Positions 25,134 to 34,066 of a stretch of 55,097 nucleotides of DNA are shown one piece after another. The notes under the pieces are model-generated. The model worked only from the letters and a program-made list of their open reading frames with translations. It did not search any database and had not been told where the DNA came from. Each line of letters opens with the position of its first letter. Position 1 is the stretch's first letter. The position numbers and the translations under genes were made by a program. The stretch spans positions 1 through 55,097 of the forward strand of contig CAYOVH010000005.1 in assembly GCA_964407405.1 (NCBI GenBank), read 5' to 3'. Source of the stretch: JASLCR01 sp964407405 (GTDB lineage Bacteria; Patescibacteriota; Saccharimonadia; Saccharimonadales; Saccharimonadaceae).

Positions 25134-25841
25134 ATGGATGTCTTTTTTGACTCATTTTGGGGTGCTATTGAGACGCTTGTCGCTCTTGGGGCGCTCGCAC
25201 TGGCGGCTAGCTTTAGTCCTATTCTGTACGCTGCTCAGCTACGAACTGCCTACAAGTCACACCGGCTTTTGCGCAATGCGTACGCTCCGGTCGTCGGTGC
25301 AATTGCCGCGATTATTACCATGCTGGTCATTTTTCAATTTCTCAGTCTTGATACCTTGGTGCATATCATCGGTTCGACGATCGGAGCATTGATCGTCAGT
25401 ACGAGCGTAGCAATGCTTGTCGGCTTTGCTTGTATATATGGCGGTGTACGTTTTATGCGCCAGCAAGACAAGGCAGTACCCAAAACAGATACTATATCTA
25501 CGAAGTCGTCCAGTGCGTTGATAGGATTTGGATTTGCTCGTACATTCTTCAGTGTTAGCGGCCTTAGCGCTGCATTCCTAGGCGCCAATCTGATAGCAGA
25601 GACTGGCCATGGCTTGCTGGTCCAGTCTGTGCTGACTGGTTTCTTTCTGGTAGTGGCGGCCATCCCATTTGTGACAATAGCGTATCTTGTGGCCCGACTG
25701 CCCGCGAGCGTGATATCACTCGCCCGTTCTACCAAGCGAATCGCCACGCAAATACAATACCGCTACTATATAGGCGTATTATTTATCGCCGTCGGTAGCG
25801 GTATTGTGGTATTTCAAACTATTCAGGTAATTATGCGATAG
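25134..25841 (+). CDS. Six-helix membrane protein, LysE/GAP-like
   Basis: A 235-residue integral membrane protein with about six hydrophobic segments and a central polar loop (QQDKAVPKTDTIS). The first helix with ASFSPILYAAQL, and the symmetrical three-plus-three arrangement, recall LysE/GAP (Sap) exporters, but this is a resemblance of layout and not a firm assignment. I chose the ATG at 25134 because TACAAT at 25121-25126 lies 7 nt upstream, while an ATG at 25125 is inside that hexamer. A 60-bp promoter region is shared with the AI-2E family gene. Confidence 0.65.
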   Translation: MDVFFDSFWGAIETLVALGALALAASFSPILYAAQLRTAYKSHRLLRNAYAPVVGAIAAIITMLVIFQFLSLDTLVHIIGSTIGALIVSTSVAMLVGFACIYGGVRFMRQQDKAVPKTDTISTKSSSALIGFGFARTFFSVSGLSAAFLGANLIAETGHGLLVQSVLTGFFLVVAAIPFVTIAYLVARLPASVISLARSTKRIATQIQYRYYIGVLFIAVGSGIVVFQTIQVIMR

Positions 25842-25850
25842 TTTTCTAGC

Positions 25851-26171
25851 TTATTTGTCGTCGGTCAGCTCAAATGCTACGCCGCCAGCAACTCCCAAGA
25901 TGGTATTGAATACCCATGCCTGCACGATGCCAACGAGCCACCCCAGCGCAAAGTATACTACTGGGAGTACAATGATGCTAATGATCCCAGCTGCGAGGCC
26001 AAATGCCATGCCAGAAAGTACGCTGTTTGTTGCATTTGCAACGTGTACAGTGCCTCTCAGGCTGTATAGAATCGCTACACCAAGGCCGATCACTCCAGCG
26101 AATGATCCCTGGAAAACAGCCCAGCTACTTGCTTTGATACGTACGAGTCGTTTGCTTTCGTTCTTTGCCAT
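25851..26171 (-). CDS. Small membrane protein, unknown
   Basis: A 106-residue protein with a basic N-terminus (MAKNESKRLVRIK), two or three hydrophobic segments rich in Gly and Ala, and an acidic end (ELTDDK). It is 11 bp downstream of the DUF4203-like gene on the same strand and is probably co-transcribed with it; purine-rich AAGGAAATAAGG lies upstream of its ATG. The two proteins are both glycine-rich helices and could work together, but no function can be read. Confidence 0.6.
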   Translation of the reverse strand: MAKNESKRLVRIKASSWAVFQGSFAGVIGLGVAILYSLRGTVHVANATNSVLSGMAFGLAAGIISIIVLPVVYFALGWLVGIVQAWVFNTILGVAGGVAFELTDDK

Positions 26172-26182
26172 TTTGGGTTACC

Positions 26183-26833
26183 TTATTTCCTTCCTTTATC
26201 GTTATATTCAAACTGAGTCTCTAGCAGACTGCTGACAAAAAGACGTTGTTGTAGCTGCCATGCAACCAGCGATGTGCCTACCCAGACCAAGAACCATAGG
26301 AATGATTGGTCGACGACACTGATGAGCGTTGCACCGACGCCCTTATCATTTAGCTGATCAAGCGTGACGTTGCCAGCCACCAGCATGACCCCTACCAGTA
26401 CGTAGGCGACTCCGATAAATGATGCCAGTAGCATGACCACATGCAGACTGACTCCTCGACGACTGGCCCAGGTTGCCGTGATAAGTAGTCCCGCAAGGGC
26501 GAGCATAAATACCAGGAAGCCATCCTGATTGAGTCCGAGCGCCACACCCACGTATGAGAATGCCGCTGCACCGAGCATAGCGACATACACTATAACTGCT
26601 AGATCAAAGAATGCGAATGACAGAACTGCAAAGAGCAATCCGACAATCACTGCGGTCACAATAGCGATGGCTGTCGAGACGACACCAGCGCCAAATACTG
26701 ACTGCACACCGATGAAGCCCACCATGGCACCGGTCACCAGACCGATCAACGGCAGCAGTAGCTTAAACAATTTTGCCCCCAATAACGCCACGACAATGCC
26801 GACGGCGATGAGAAGCGTTGCTAATAGTAACAT
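26183..26833 (-). CDS. DUF4203-like membrane protein
   Basis: A 216-residue protein of about seven hydrophobic segments with paired glycine-rich helices (GLVTGAMVGFIG, MLGAAAFSYVG), similar in layout to TMEM198/DUF4203 proteins. I placed the start at the ATG at 26833, because AAAGGAGG lies 7 nt upstream; this is one of the clearest Shine-Dalgarno sequences in the window. The eight-residue extension seen upstream is unnecessary. It heads a two-gene unit with the 106-residue membrane protein. Function is unknown. Confidence 0.65.
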   Translation of the reverse strand: MLLLATLLIAVGIVVALLGAKLFKLLLPLIGLVTGAMVGFIGVQSVFGAGVVSTAIAIVTAVIVGLLFAVLSFAFFDLAVIVYVAMLGAAAFSYVGVALGLNQDGFLVFMLALAGLLITATWASRRGVSLHVVMLLASFIGVAYVLVGVMLVAGNVTLDQLNDKGVGATLISVVDQSFLWFLVWVGTSLVAWQLQQRLFVSSLLETQFEYNDKGRK

Positions 26834-26944
26834 GTTACGTCCTCCTTTATATACCACTAGTTATACATCAATATAGTGAATATAGCAACGACATTTTCTT
26901 GCAAAATATAAATGATTATGATCCGTATTTTGTATACTGATGGC

Positions 26945-28399
26945 ATGAAATATATGCTTATGCGGCGGATACATGTTTCATGGATGATTGCGGTCATGGG
27001 CGCCGCAATATTTATCGGTGTATGGGCCGCGAAGTATATTGCTCTGGGAAGTTTTGGCGGCGTTGCGTGGCTACTCACCGGACTATTACTCTGTCTGAGT
27101 TGTTTTTTCTGGGGGTATCGATGGATGATAATCCTGGTGATTGTCGGGGGATTGCTTATCGGGCTGTGGCGCGGCAGTGGAGCGGGGTATGAGCTGACGG
27201 TATATCAGCAATTGCTCGGAAAGACTGTTATTCTCAGCGGTACAGTGGCTGACGATAGTGATACGGACAAGCAGGGCAACACGAGGCTGAGACTCAAAGA
27301 TATTACGTTTGGCGATCATCATCTGCCGGGGCAGCTATGGGTTGTCCTTGCTAAAAATGCTCCGATTGAGCGCAGCGATCGAGTGACGGTGAGCGGCAAA
27401 CTATCGGAAGGTTTTGGTACATTTAGCGGTACGATGTATCGAGCGTCGCTCAAACAGGTGGTGCGTCCTGAGCCAGGGGACGTGGCATTACACGTGCGGG
27501 ATTGGTTCTCTGGGTTGGTGCGCCGGGCGATTCCGGAGCCAGAAAGTGCGCTTGGAGTTGGGTTTCTGGTCGGACAACGGCGCAATCTGCCAGAGGCACT
27601 CGATACTGCTCTAAAGATCGCCGGATTGACACATATTGTTGTAGCGAGCGGATACAATCTAACGATCCTGGTGCGGCTGGCGAGACGATTATTTGAGAAA
27701 GTCTCCAAGTATCTTGCGACTGTGACGACTGCTGGTCTGGTAGTCAGCTTTGTGGCGGTGACAGGCCTGAGTCCGAGTATGTCCAGAGCCGGGCTGGTCA
27801 CGGGGTTGAGCTTGGCAGCTTGGTATTATGGGCGGAAATTTCATCCAATTGTACTACTCTCCATTGCTGTGGCTATGACTGTACTTATCAATCCCTCATA
27901 TGCATGGGGAGATATTGGCTGGCAGCTATCGTTTGCAGCCTTTGCGGGTGTGATGATTCTTGCGCCGCTACTTCAGGCCTTTTATTTTGGCGACAAAAAG
28001 CCTAGTCTCGTGCGGCAGATATTGGGTGAGACAATTGCGGCAACACTAATGGCAGCGCCGATCCTTATCTCGACCTTTGGCTATATCTCCAATGTGGCAA
28101 TCATTGCAAATCTATTGATATTGCCACTTGTCCCGCTGGCGATGCTACTGACATTCATAGCTGGGGTCGGTACGCTTATCTTTGCAGCTGGGGCGGCAGT
28201 ATTTGGATTCCCAGCGTACTTGCTCTTGATGTACATGGTGCAGACTACTGAATTTTTTGCTGGGTTATCGTGGGCAAAAACCGAGCTGACAGTCGGACCT
28301 TGGCAGGTCGGAGGCCTGTACGCACTACTTATTGGTTTCATGGTCTACATGTGGTGGCGTACCAAATTCAATCTTCGTGATGCAAACCTCGTGGAGTAG
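26945..28399 (+). CDS. comEC: ComEC/Rec2-type DNA uptake channel without beta-lactamase domain
   Basis: Membrane channel that passes single-stranded DNA into the cell during transformation. The 484-residue product has N-terminal helices, a soluble OB-like (DUF4131) region with VILSGTVADDSD, then the Competence domain with GLTHIVVASGYNL, SPSMSRAGLV and DIGWQLSFAAFAGV. It ends shortly after the last helices; the C-terminal metallo-beta-lactamase-like domain of full-length ComEC (about 700-770 residues) is absent, so strand degradation must be done by another protein. TATACT (26933-26938) lies 6 nt before the ATG at 26945, so longer starts are rejected. Together with the pilus genes and recA it supports natural competence. 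Confidence 0.92.
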   Translation: MKYMLMRRIHVSWMIAVMGAAIFIGVWAAKYIALGSFGGVAWLLTGLLLCLSCFFWGYRWMIILVIVGGLLIGLWRGSGAGYELTVYQQLLGKTVILSGTVADDSDTDKQGNTRLRLKDITFGDHHLPGQLWVVLAKNAPIERSDRVTVSGKLSEGFGTFSGTMYRASLKQVVRPEPGDVALHVRDWFSGLVRRAIPEPESALGVGFLVGQRRNLPEALDTALKIAGLTHIVVASGYNLTILVRLARRLFEKVSKYLATVTTAGLVVSFVAVTGLSPSMSRAGLVTGLSLAAWYYGRKFHPIVLLSIAVAMTVLINPSYAWGDIGWQLSFAAFAGVMILAPLLQAFYFGDKKPSLVRQILGETIAATLMAAPILISTFGYISNVAIIANLLILPLVPLAMLLTFIAGVGTLIFAAGAAVFGFPAYLLLMYMVQTTEFFAGLSWAKTELTVGPWQVGGLYALLIGFMVYMWWRTKFNLRDANLVE

Positions 28400-28501
28400 C
28401 CCTTGCAAAAACAAAGATTCCTAGATGCTGACCGTTTCTATTTCTTACCACCTCTGTTATAATAGATAAAGTTGATACCGAATGTAATACGGAGATTTTC
28501 T

Positions 28502-29209
28502 ATGTCAGGACACAGCAAATGGTCGACAATCAAGCGTGAAAAAGGGGCCAAGGATGCCAAGCGCGGTGCTATCTTCACAAAACTTGGCAATCAAATCGCG
28601 ATCGCGGCGCGTGGCGGCATTGACCCCTCGATGAATCCAAGTCTTGCTATGGCGATCGAAAAAGCTCGTCAGGCCAATATGCCCAAAGATAATATCCAGC
28701 GATCAATTGATCGGGTCGCCGACAAATCTGCAGCACAGCTCGAAGAAGTTACTTATGAAGGCTACGGTCCGGGTGGCGTAGGGATCATTATCGAGACAGC
28801 AACTGACAATCGCAACCGCACCCTACCGGAAGTCAAAACCGCATTGATCAAAAATGGCGGCCGCATCGCTGACGCTGGCAGCGTGATGTTTCAGTTTTCC
28901 CGCAAGGGCATCATTCGCATTGCAGAAACTGGTGAGGAGACCCTGCTGATTGTACTCGATGCCGGCGCTGAGGATGCCGTAGAAGAAGACGGTGAGACGA
29001 TCGTTTATACCGATCAAAAAGAGCTGATGAAAGTACGGAAGAGGCTAGCTGATAGTGGTCTTGACGTCAAAGACGCTGAGTTACAATACATCGCTAATAC
29101 TCCGATCGAGATCGACGACGATGAAACGCGTGACAAGATCATCAAAGTTATGGATGCGCTTGACGATCTAGATGATGTTGTCAATGTGCACACCAATGCA
29201 GAGTTTTAG
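28502..29209 (+). CDS. yebC: YebC/PmpR family regulatory protein
   Basis: A 235-residue protein starting MSGHSKWSTIKREKGAKD, the family hallmark, with EEVTYEGYGPGGVGIIIE in the middle. YebC proteins were described as DNA-binding regulators and more recently as translation factors that help ribosomes through polyproline stretches. A TATAAT at about 28457-28462 and an ACGGAGA sequence upstream of the ATG give a leader of about 30 nt, so translation is Shine-Dalgarno driven. In many bacteria yebC lies next to ruvC/ruvA/ruvB, as here, with one surface-protein gene in between. Confidence 0.95.
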   Translation: MSGHSKWSTIKREKGAKDAKRGAIFTKLGNQIAIAARGGIDPSMNPSLAMAIEKARQANMPKDNIQRSIDRVADKSAAQLEEVTYEGYGPGGVGIIIETATDNRNRTLPEVKTALIKNGGRIADAGSVMFQFSRKGIIRIAETGEETLLIVLDAGAEDAVEEDGETIVYTDQKELMKVRKRLADSGLDVKDAELQYIANTPIEIDDDETRDKIIKVMDALDDLDDVVNVHTNAEF

Positions 29210-29241
29210 ATTTTTCTGAGAAACTGAGGTACAATAATGGC

Positions 29242-31146
29242 ATGAAACGCTTGGCATGGTGGGTTGTCGGAGTCTCCTTGCTGTTCGGGGTAGGTGGTGT
29301 ACTACCAGTCGGTGCGCTTGATGCTGTACCAGTTGGCCCTAGCCAACCGCCAAAAGTTGACGGGCCATATACTATTATCGGATACTCTTTTCAAGGCAAA
29401 AATCTACGTTATGTACAGATTGAAAATACATCCAAATTGCCCGCATCACTCGATGGCTGGCGGTTGACGACAGTGTGGAGCGGGGGTAGTTGGAGCTTTC
29501 AGGGTACATTGAGCGGCCGGGTGGCGCCAGGTGGTAAGATCATCATCGCTGATAGTCAGGCAGTTTCGGGTGCGACACTCACTTTTGTAAATGAGGTGAG
29601 TCTGCCAGCCGATCCAAAACTAGCTAGTATTACACTTGCAGCTCCATCTGGTAGTAATCTTAATGACACAACGGTTGGCATCTCAACGACTACCGCGACA
29701 CCATCTGTCGCAACCAGCCCGCCGACCTATTTCTTTAGCCGCAATATTTCTGGGTCAACTGGAGCCTATCTTTCGACATTTAGTGCTATTGTGCCCGACA
29801 AGTTTTTTCATTTGCAGGTCGATCCGCTGTATGAGCGGCCGGTCGCGACACCATTGCAAATTGTTGAAATCTATCCTCGTGCGTCTGCCTGCGCGCCGTC
29901 GAGTGATAGTCAACTCTGCAGGGATTATGTGAAGCTTTACAATCCAACCAACGCGGCAATCAATCTCGGCGCATTTCGCTTGCGCAGCGGTACATATGGC
30001 CAGTCGGCCACGTCTACCAATACGACAGATTTGCCCCAGGCGCTTTTGCCACCCCGCTCCTATGCTGCATTTAGTTTAGGGCTAGTCGATAGCGGTGCAT
30101 GGGCTTGGCTGGAAGATGCTTATGGCGAGGCAATGTATGACAGCACGTTTGTGGGCTACCCGAGTGCCGGTTCGCGCGAGGGCATGGCATGGTCATACAA
30201 CGAGATGTCTGGTCAGTGGCAATGGACACGCTTTCCGACGCCATATGATACGCCAAATCAGTTTTCTGGGAGCGGGACGGTTAATCAGTGCAGTGAGCTC
30301 AGACTTTCAGAAATTGCCGCCAATCATAGTCCGCAGTTTATCGAAGTGTACAATGCTTCAACGGAAGCAATTGATATTTCTGGTTGTCAATTGCAGACAA
30401 ATCGCAGCCAGACAGTGACCTATAGTTTTCCAGACAACACGACATTGGCCGCTGGTGCGATTCGAACGGTTGCCATCAGTGATACGCCGCTATCACTGAC
30501 CAAGACCATGAGCGGGACGGTGTATATCTTGAGCTCTGACTCATCGGTCGAAGTCGATTCGCGGAGTTATGAAAATCTCGATAGCAATACGTCATTGGCA
30601 TTGGTCGGCGGACGTTGGCTGCAGACATTTGCTGTGACACCAGGAGCCACAAATGAGTATGAGGAGTATCCACCATGCCAAGCGGGCTATATTCGTAATA
30701 TCGAAACTGGTCGTTGTAACAAAATCATCGTCAAGGCTGATCCAACACGGTGTGCCGCAAATCAATACCGCAATCCAGAGACAAACCGTTGCCGATTGCT
30801 GCCGACCGCCACCTCGTTGCTCACGCCATGCAAGGAAAATCAGTATCGCAACCCGGAGACGAATCGTTGCAAGGCAATTGCTACGGCGGCTAGCGCGTTG
30901 AAGCCATGTGCGGCCAATCAAGAGCGAAACTCCGAGACGAATCGTTGCCGCAAGGTTACCTCGACCATGCCGGTAGCTGATTTTGCTGTTACAAAAGACA
31001 CGGCGAATACATCCGGAGCAACGCTCGGCTGGGTTGCATTTGCAAGTGTTGGAGGGCTGCTCGTCATGTACGGCGTGTGGGAATGGCGTTCAGAGATTCG
31101 CAAGTTTTTTGATGCTATACTACGCGTAGTGCAGAGAAAATCATGA
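29242..31146 (+). CDS. Cell-surface lamin-tail-domain protein with Cys-pair repeats
   Basis: A 634-residue exported protein. A signal peptide (MKRLAWWVVGVSLLFGVGG, cleavage after about residue 26) is followed by lamin-tail-like (LTD) beta-sandwich domains, recognisable by YVQIENTSKLPASLDGWRL, DYVKLYNPTNAAINLGAFRL and QFIEVYNASTEAIDISGC. Four short repeats of the form C-x3-Q/Y-x-RNxET-x-RC begin at residues 479, 504, 530 and 556 (for example CAANQYRNPETNRCR). A C-terminal helix (WVAFASVGGLLVMYGVW) and a basic tail anchor it in the membrane. It is probably a surface adhesin or wall-associated structural protein. TACAAT ends 6 nt before the ATG. Its stop overlaps the ruvC start (ATGA). Confidence 0.85.
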   Translation: MKRLAWWVVGVSLLFGVGGVLPVGALDAVPVGPSQPPKVDGPYTIIGYSFQGKNLRYVQIENTSKLPASLDGWRLTTVWSGGSWSFQGTLSGRVAPGGKIIIADSQAVSGATLTFVNEVSLPADPKLASITLAAPSGSNLNDTTVGISTTTATPSVATSPPTYFFSRNISGSTGAYLSTFSAIVPDKFFHLQVDPLYERPVATPLQIVEIYPRASACAPSSDSQLCRDYVKLYNPTNAAINLGAFRLRSGTYGQSATSTNTTDLPQALLPPRSYAAFSLGLVDSGAWAWLEDAYGEAMYDSTFVGYPSAGSREGMAWSYNEMSGQWQWTRFPTPYDTPNQFSGSGTVNQCSELRLSEIAANHSPQFIEVYNASTEAIDISGCQLQTNRSQTVTYSFPDNTTLAAGAIRTVAISDTPLSLTKTMSGTVYILSSDSSVEVDSRSYENLDSNTSLALVGGRWLQTFAVTPGATNEYEEYPPCQAGYIRNIETGRCNKIIVKADPTRCAANQYRNPETNRCRLLPTATSLLTPCKENQYRNPETNRCKAIATAASALKPCAANQERNSETNRCRKVTSTMPVADFAVTKDTANTSGATLGWVAFASVGGLLVMYGVWEWRSEIRKFFDAILRVVQRKS

Positions 31147-31622
31147 GAATTATCGGCATTGATCCAGGAACGGGTATTTTGGGCTTCGGCGTGGTTGACG
31201 TCAATGGGGCCAAATTTTCGATGGTGACAGGTGGTGTCATCACAACGCCGGCGCATACACCGCTCGAAGAACGGCTCGAAGAAATCTTTGATGGTCTGAC
31301 GGAAATCATTGCTGATACGAAACCGGACGCTATGAGTATTGAAAAGCTTTTTTTTGCCCGAAATGTCACTACGGCAATAGGTGTCTCCCATGCGCGTGGC
31401 GTGGCTATGTTGGTTGGTCGAAAAGCTAGCCTGAAAATCGCTGAATACACGCCGCTTCAGATCAAACAAACACTCACCGGATACGGCAAAGCCGACAAAA
31501 AACAGGTCCAAGAAATGGTGAGATTGCAGCTAAACCTCGCACAAATCCCAAAGCCAGATGACGCAGCAGATGCATTAGCAGCAGCGATTACTCATGCGTT
31601 GATGAGTCGCCAAACGAGCTAG
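31143..31622 (+). CDS. ruvC: Holliday junction resolvase RuvC
   Basis: Endonuclease that cuts Holliday junctions made by RecA and moved by RuvAB. The 159-residue product starts RIIGIDPGTGILGFG with the first catalytic Asp at residue 7, has Glu in SIEKLFFARN near residue 67, and ends with DDAADALAAAITHA carrying the last acidic residues. Length and motifs are normal. The ATG lies within ATGA at the end of the surface-protein gene, so the two are coupled. Confidence 0.96.
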   Translation: MRIIGIDPGTGILGFGVVDVNGAKFSMVTGGVITTPAHTPLEERLEEIFDGLTEIIADTKPDAMSIEKLFFARNVTTAIGVSHARGVAMLVGRKASLKIAEYTPLQIKQTLTGYGKADKKQVQEMVRLQLNLAQIPKPDDAADALAAAITHALMSRQTS

Positions 31623-31668
31623 TTTGATATATTTAGAGCGATTCATTTGCCCTGTTATAATAAGAGCT

Positions 31669-34038
31669 ATGTATCGACAAGGTAAATATACCAAAAAACG
31701 CGGACCGATTAACGCGACAAAGCGCTTTTTGAAGCGGCGCTGGCGCTGGTACAAGCAATTACCAATCTGGAAAAAGATTGCCTATCCTCTGACCCCAGTC
31801 GTACTATTTGCAGTAATCGTCCCAATTGCGACGTATCTTTATTTTGCGCGAGATATCTCAAATGTTGATCGCTTGCTCAATCGCAACAATACCGGTGTCG
31901 TGCTGATGGATCACAAAGGCAAAGTTTTTTACCAAACGCCAGGTGCCAGATCGGGTCATCGGGAAATGGTGCCGATCGACAAGATATCGCCGTATGTAAA
32001 ACATGCTCTGGTTGCTAGCGAGGACAAAGATTTCTATAAGCATAGCGGCTTCTCGATGCTTTCTACCGCGCGGGCGGTGTATGGCTATGTGATCCATGGC
32101 GGCGGCAGTTTCGGCGGGTCGACTATTACACAGCAGCTCGCAAAGATCACGGTCCTGTCGAGCCAGCGCAGTTTTTTGCGCCAATATCAGGCTTTTTCGA
32201 TTGCGGTAGCACTTGAAAATAAATACTCCAAAGATCAGATTCTCGAAATGTACCTCAACTCAGTATATTTCGGAGAGAATGCCTTTGGTATAGAGGACGC
32301 TGCAAAAGCCTACTTCAATACGATGCCAGACAAACTGACCCTGGCACAAAGCGCTATGATAATCGGTGTGTTGCCAGCACCGAGCGCGTATTCACCGATC
32401 TCTGGAAATGCTACCTACGCCAAAGAACGCCAGACCTATGTGCTAAATCAAATGGTCAAGAGCGGTTTCATTACCAATGCCGAAAAAGATGCTGCACTGA
32501 CTGAGGAGCTGCACTATGCCAAACCAAAGAATGCCATTGATAATGCCGCGCCACATTTTACCGAAATGGTGCTTGATGAATTGTATCAAAAGTACGGACA
32601 GGAGAAGGTGTTGCGTTCTGGCTATCAAGTAAAAACCACGTTGGACCTCAGTCTTCAGAAAAAGGCCAATCAAGCGGTGGCAGACAACATAGCAAACGTA
32701 CGGCTCTATGGCGGTAGCAACGCGAGCCTTATCTCAATCGATCCACAATCAGGAGGCATTCGTGCGCTGGTTGGTAGTGCAAATTACAACAATAAAAAAT
32801 GGGGCCAAGTCAACATGACGACAACTCCGCGCCAGCCGGGTAGTAGTTTCAAGCCGATCTACTACAGTGCTGCTTTGGCTGAAGGAGTCGTCACACCGGC
32901 TACGGTACTGCAGGATACCGCTGCTGCACGAAATAAATTCCCAGACTACACGACTGTCAACAACTATGACAGAAGCTTCCGCGGCAATGTAACTACGCGT
33001 CAAGCGCTCAATTGGTCTCTCAATATTCCGGCCGTCGAGGTGATGCAAAAGCTGACCATTCCAGACGCAGTTGAGGCAGCCAAGCGCGTAGGAATTACCA
33101 CGATGAAAAGTGCGGATAGCTACGGTCTGGCACTGGCACTTGGTGCGCAAGAGGCACCGCTCGATGAAATGACCAATGCTTATGCTTCATTTGGAAATGG
33201 CGGCAGGCAGTATGCATTGTCGAGTATCCAATCGATCGAAGACAAATATGACAAGCCGATCTACACAATGTCGAAAGATTCAAAGCAGGTTATTTCTGAG
33301 CAGGGTGCGTACCTCATCTCGAATATTCTGTCGGACAATGCGACACGTGCTCGTATGTTTGGCTCACTGCTCAACGTAGTCGGCACCGATGGATTGACGA
33401 AGACCGTTGCTGTAAAGACTGGTACCACGGAGAATTCTCACGATGCTTGGACCATAGGCTATACGCCAGACATCGCGACAGGAGTATGGGTCGGCAACAA
33501 TGATAATACTGCTATGGCAAGTAGCGGCGGCGAGATGGCTGGGCCGATCTGGCGCCAGTTTATGGGTCAGGCTATCGGTACCGCAAAGCCGAAATTCACT
33601 CAACCATCGGGTGTCACCAAAGCAACGGTCTGTACGGCCATGGGCTCGATGACAGATTATTTCCTGAGCTCAAAGGTACCAGAAAGGTGCCAGACAGAGG
33701 CGCCATCGCAGCAAAAGCAGCCGACTCAAAAAGTCGAAAAATGTACAATCGCTGGCAAGACGGCTCTTGATGCAGACGATCCAAACTGCAAGGAGGAGAT
33801 GTGTACCATTCCTGGCTTGACGCAATATGCGGCGAATGATCCAAAGTGCGATGCTGCTGACTCGGACAATGACGGTGTGCCAGATGCCATAGATCAATGT
33901 CAAGATACGCCACCGGGCGCAACGGTTGATGACGTTGGCTGCTCGACAGCTCAGTCACCAGGAGGGAGTGGCTCAAATGGTAATTCTGGCTCAAGTGGCA
34001 ACGGCAACGGCTCTGGTAATTCCAGAAGAAATAACTAG
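31669..34038 (+). CDS. Class A penicillin-binding protein with a calcium-repeat-like tail
   Basis: Bifunctional peptidoglycan polymerase and crosslinker, 789 residues. A basic cytoplasmic N-terminus is followed by a membrane helix (about 38-60), the GT51 transglycosylase with EDKDFYKH at 118-125 and GGSTITQQLAK, and the transpeptidase with SSFK at 392-395, SLN in LNWSLNIPA, and KTG at 583-585. The C-terminal 120 residues hold paired cysteines (CTIAGKTALDADDPNC, CTIPGLTQYAANDPKC) and a thrombospondin-type-3-like segment, DSDNDGVPDAIDQCQDT, then a Gly/Ser/Asn-rich end. Such Asp-rich repeats bind calcium. TATAAT at 31656-31661 lies 7 nt before the chosen ATG at 31669; an upstream TTG is rejected. 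It should act outside the membrane with MurJ-supplied lipid II. Confidence 0.95.
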   Translation: MYRQGKYTKKRGPINATKRFLKRRWRWYKQLPIWKKIAYPLTPVVLFAVIVPIATYLYFARDISNVDRLLNRNNTGVVLMDHKGKVFYQTPGARSGHREMVPIDKISPYVKHALVASEDKDFYKHSGFSMLSTARAVYGYVIHGGGSFGGSTITQQLAKITVLSSQRSFLRQYQAFSIAVALENKYSKDQILEMYLNSVYFGENAFGIEDAAKAYFNTMPDKLTLAQSAMIIGVLPAPSAYSPISGNATYAKERQTYVLNQMVKSGFITNAEKDAALTEELHYAKPKNAIDNAAPHFTEMVLDELYQKYGQEKVLRSGYQVKTTLDLSLQKKANQAVADNIANVRLYGGSNASLISIDPQSGGIRALVGSANYNNKKWGQVNMTTTPRQPGSSFKPIYYSAALAEGVVTPATVLQDTAAARNKFPDYTTVNNYDRSFRGNVTTRQALNWSLNIPAVEVMQKLTIPDAVEAAKRVGITTMKSADSYGLALALGAQEAPLDEMTNAYASFGNGGRQYALSSIQSIEDKYDKPIYTMSKDSKQVISEQGAYLISNILSDNATRARMFGSLLNVVGTDGLTKTVAVKTGTTENSHDAWTIGYTPDIATGVWVGNNDNTAMASSGGEMAGPIWRQFMGQAIGTAKPKFTQPSGVTKATVCTAMGSMTDYFLSSKVPERCQTEAPSQQKQPTQKVEKCTIAGKTALDADDPNCKEEMCTIPGLTQYAANDPKCDAADSDNDGVPDAIDQCQDTPPGATVDDVGCSTAQSPGGSGSNGNSGSSGNGNGSGNSRRNN

Positions 34039-34066
34039 TTTATTCAAGCGTAGTATAATTATGAGT

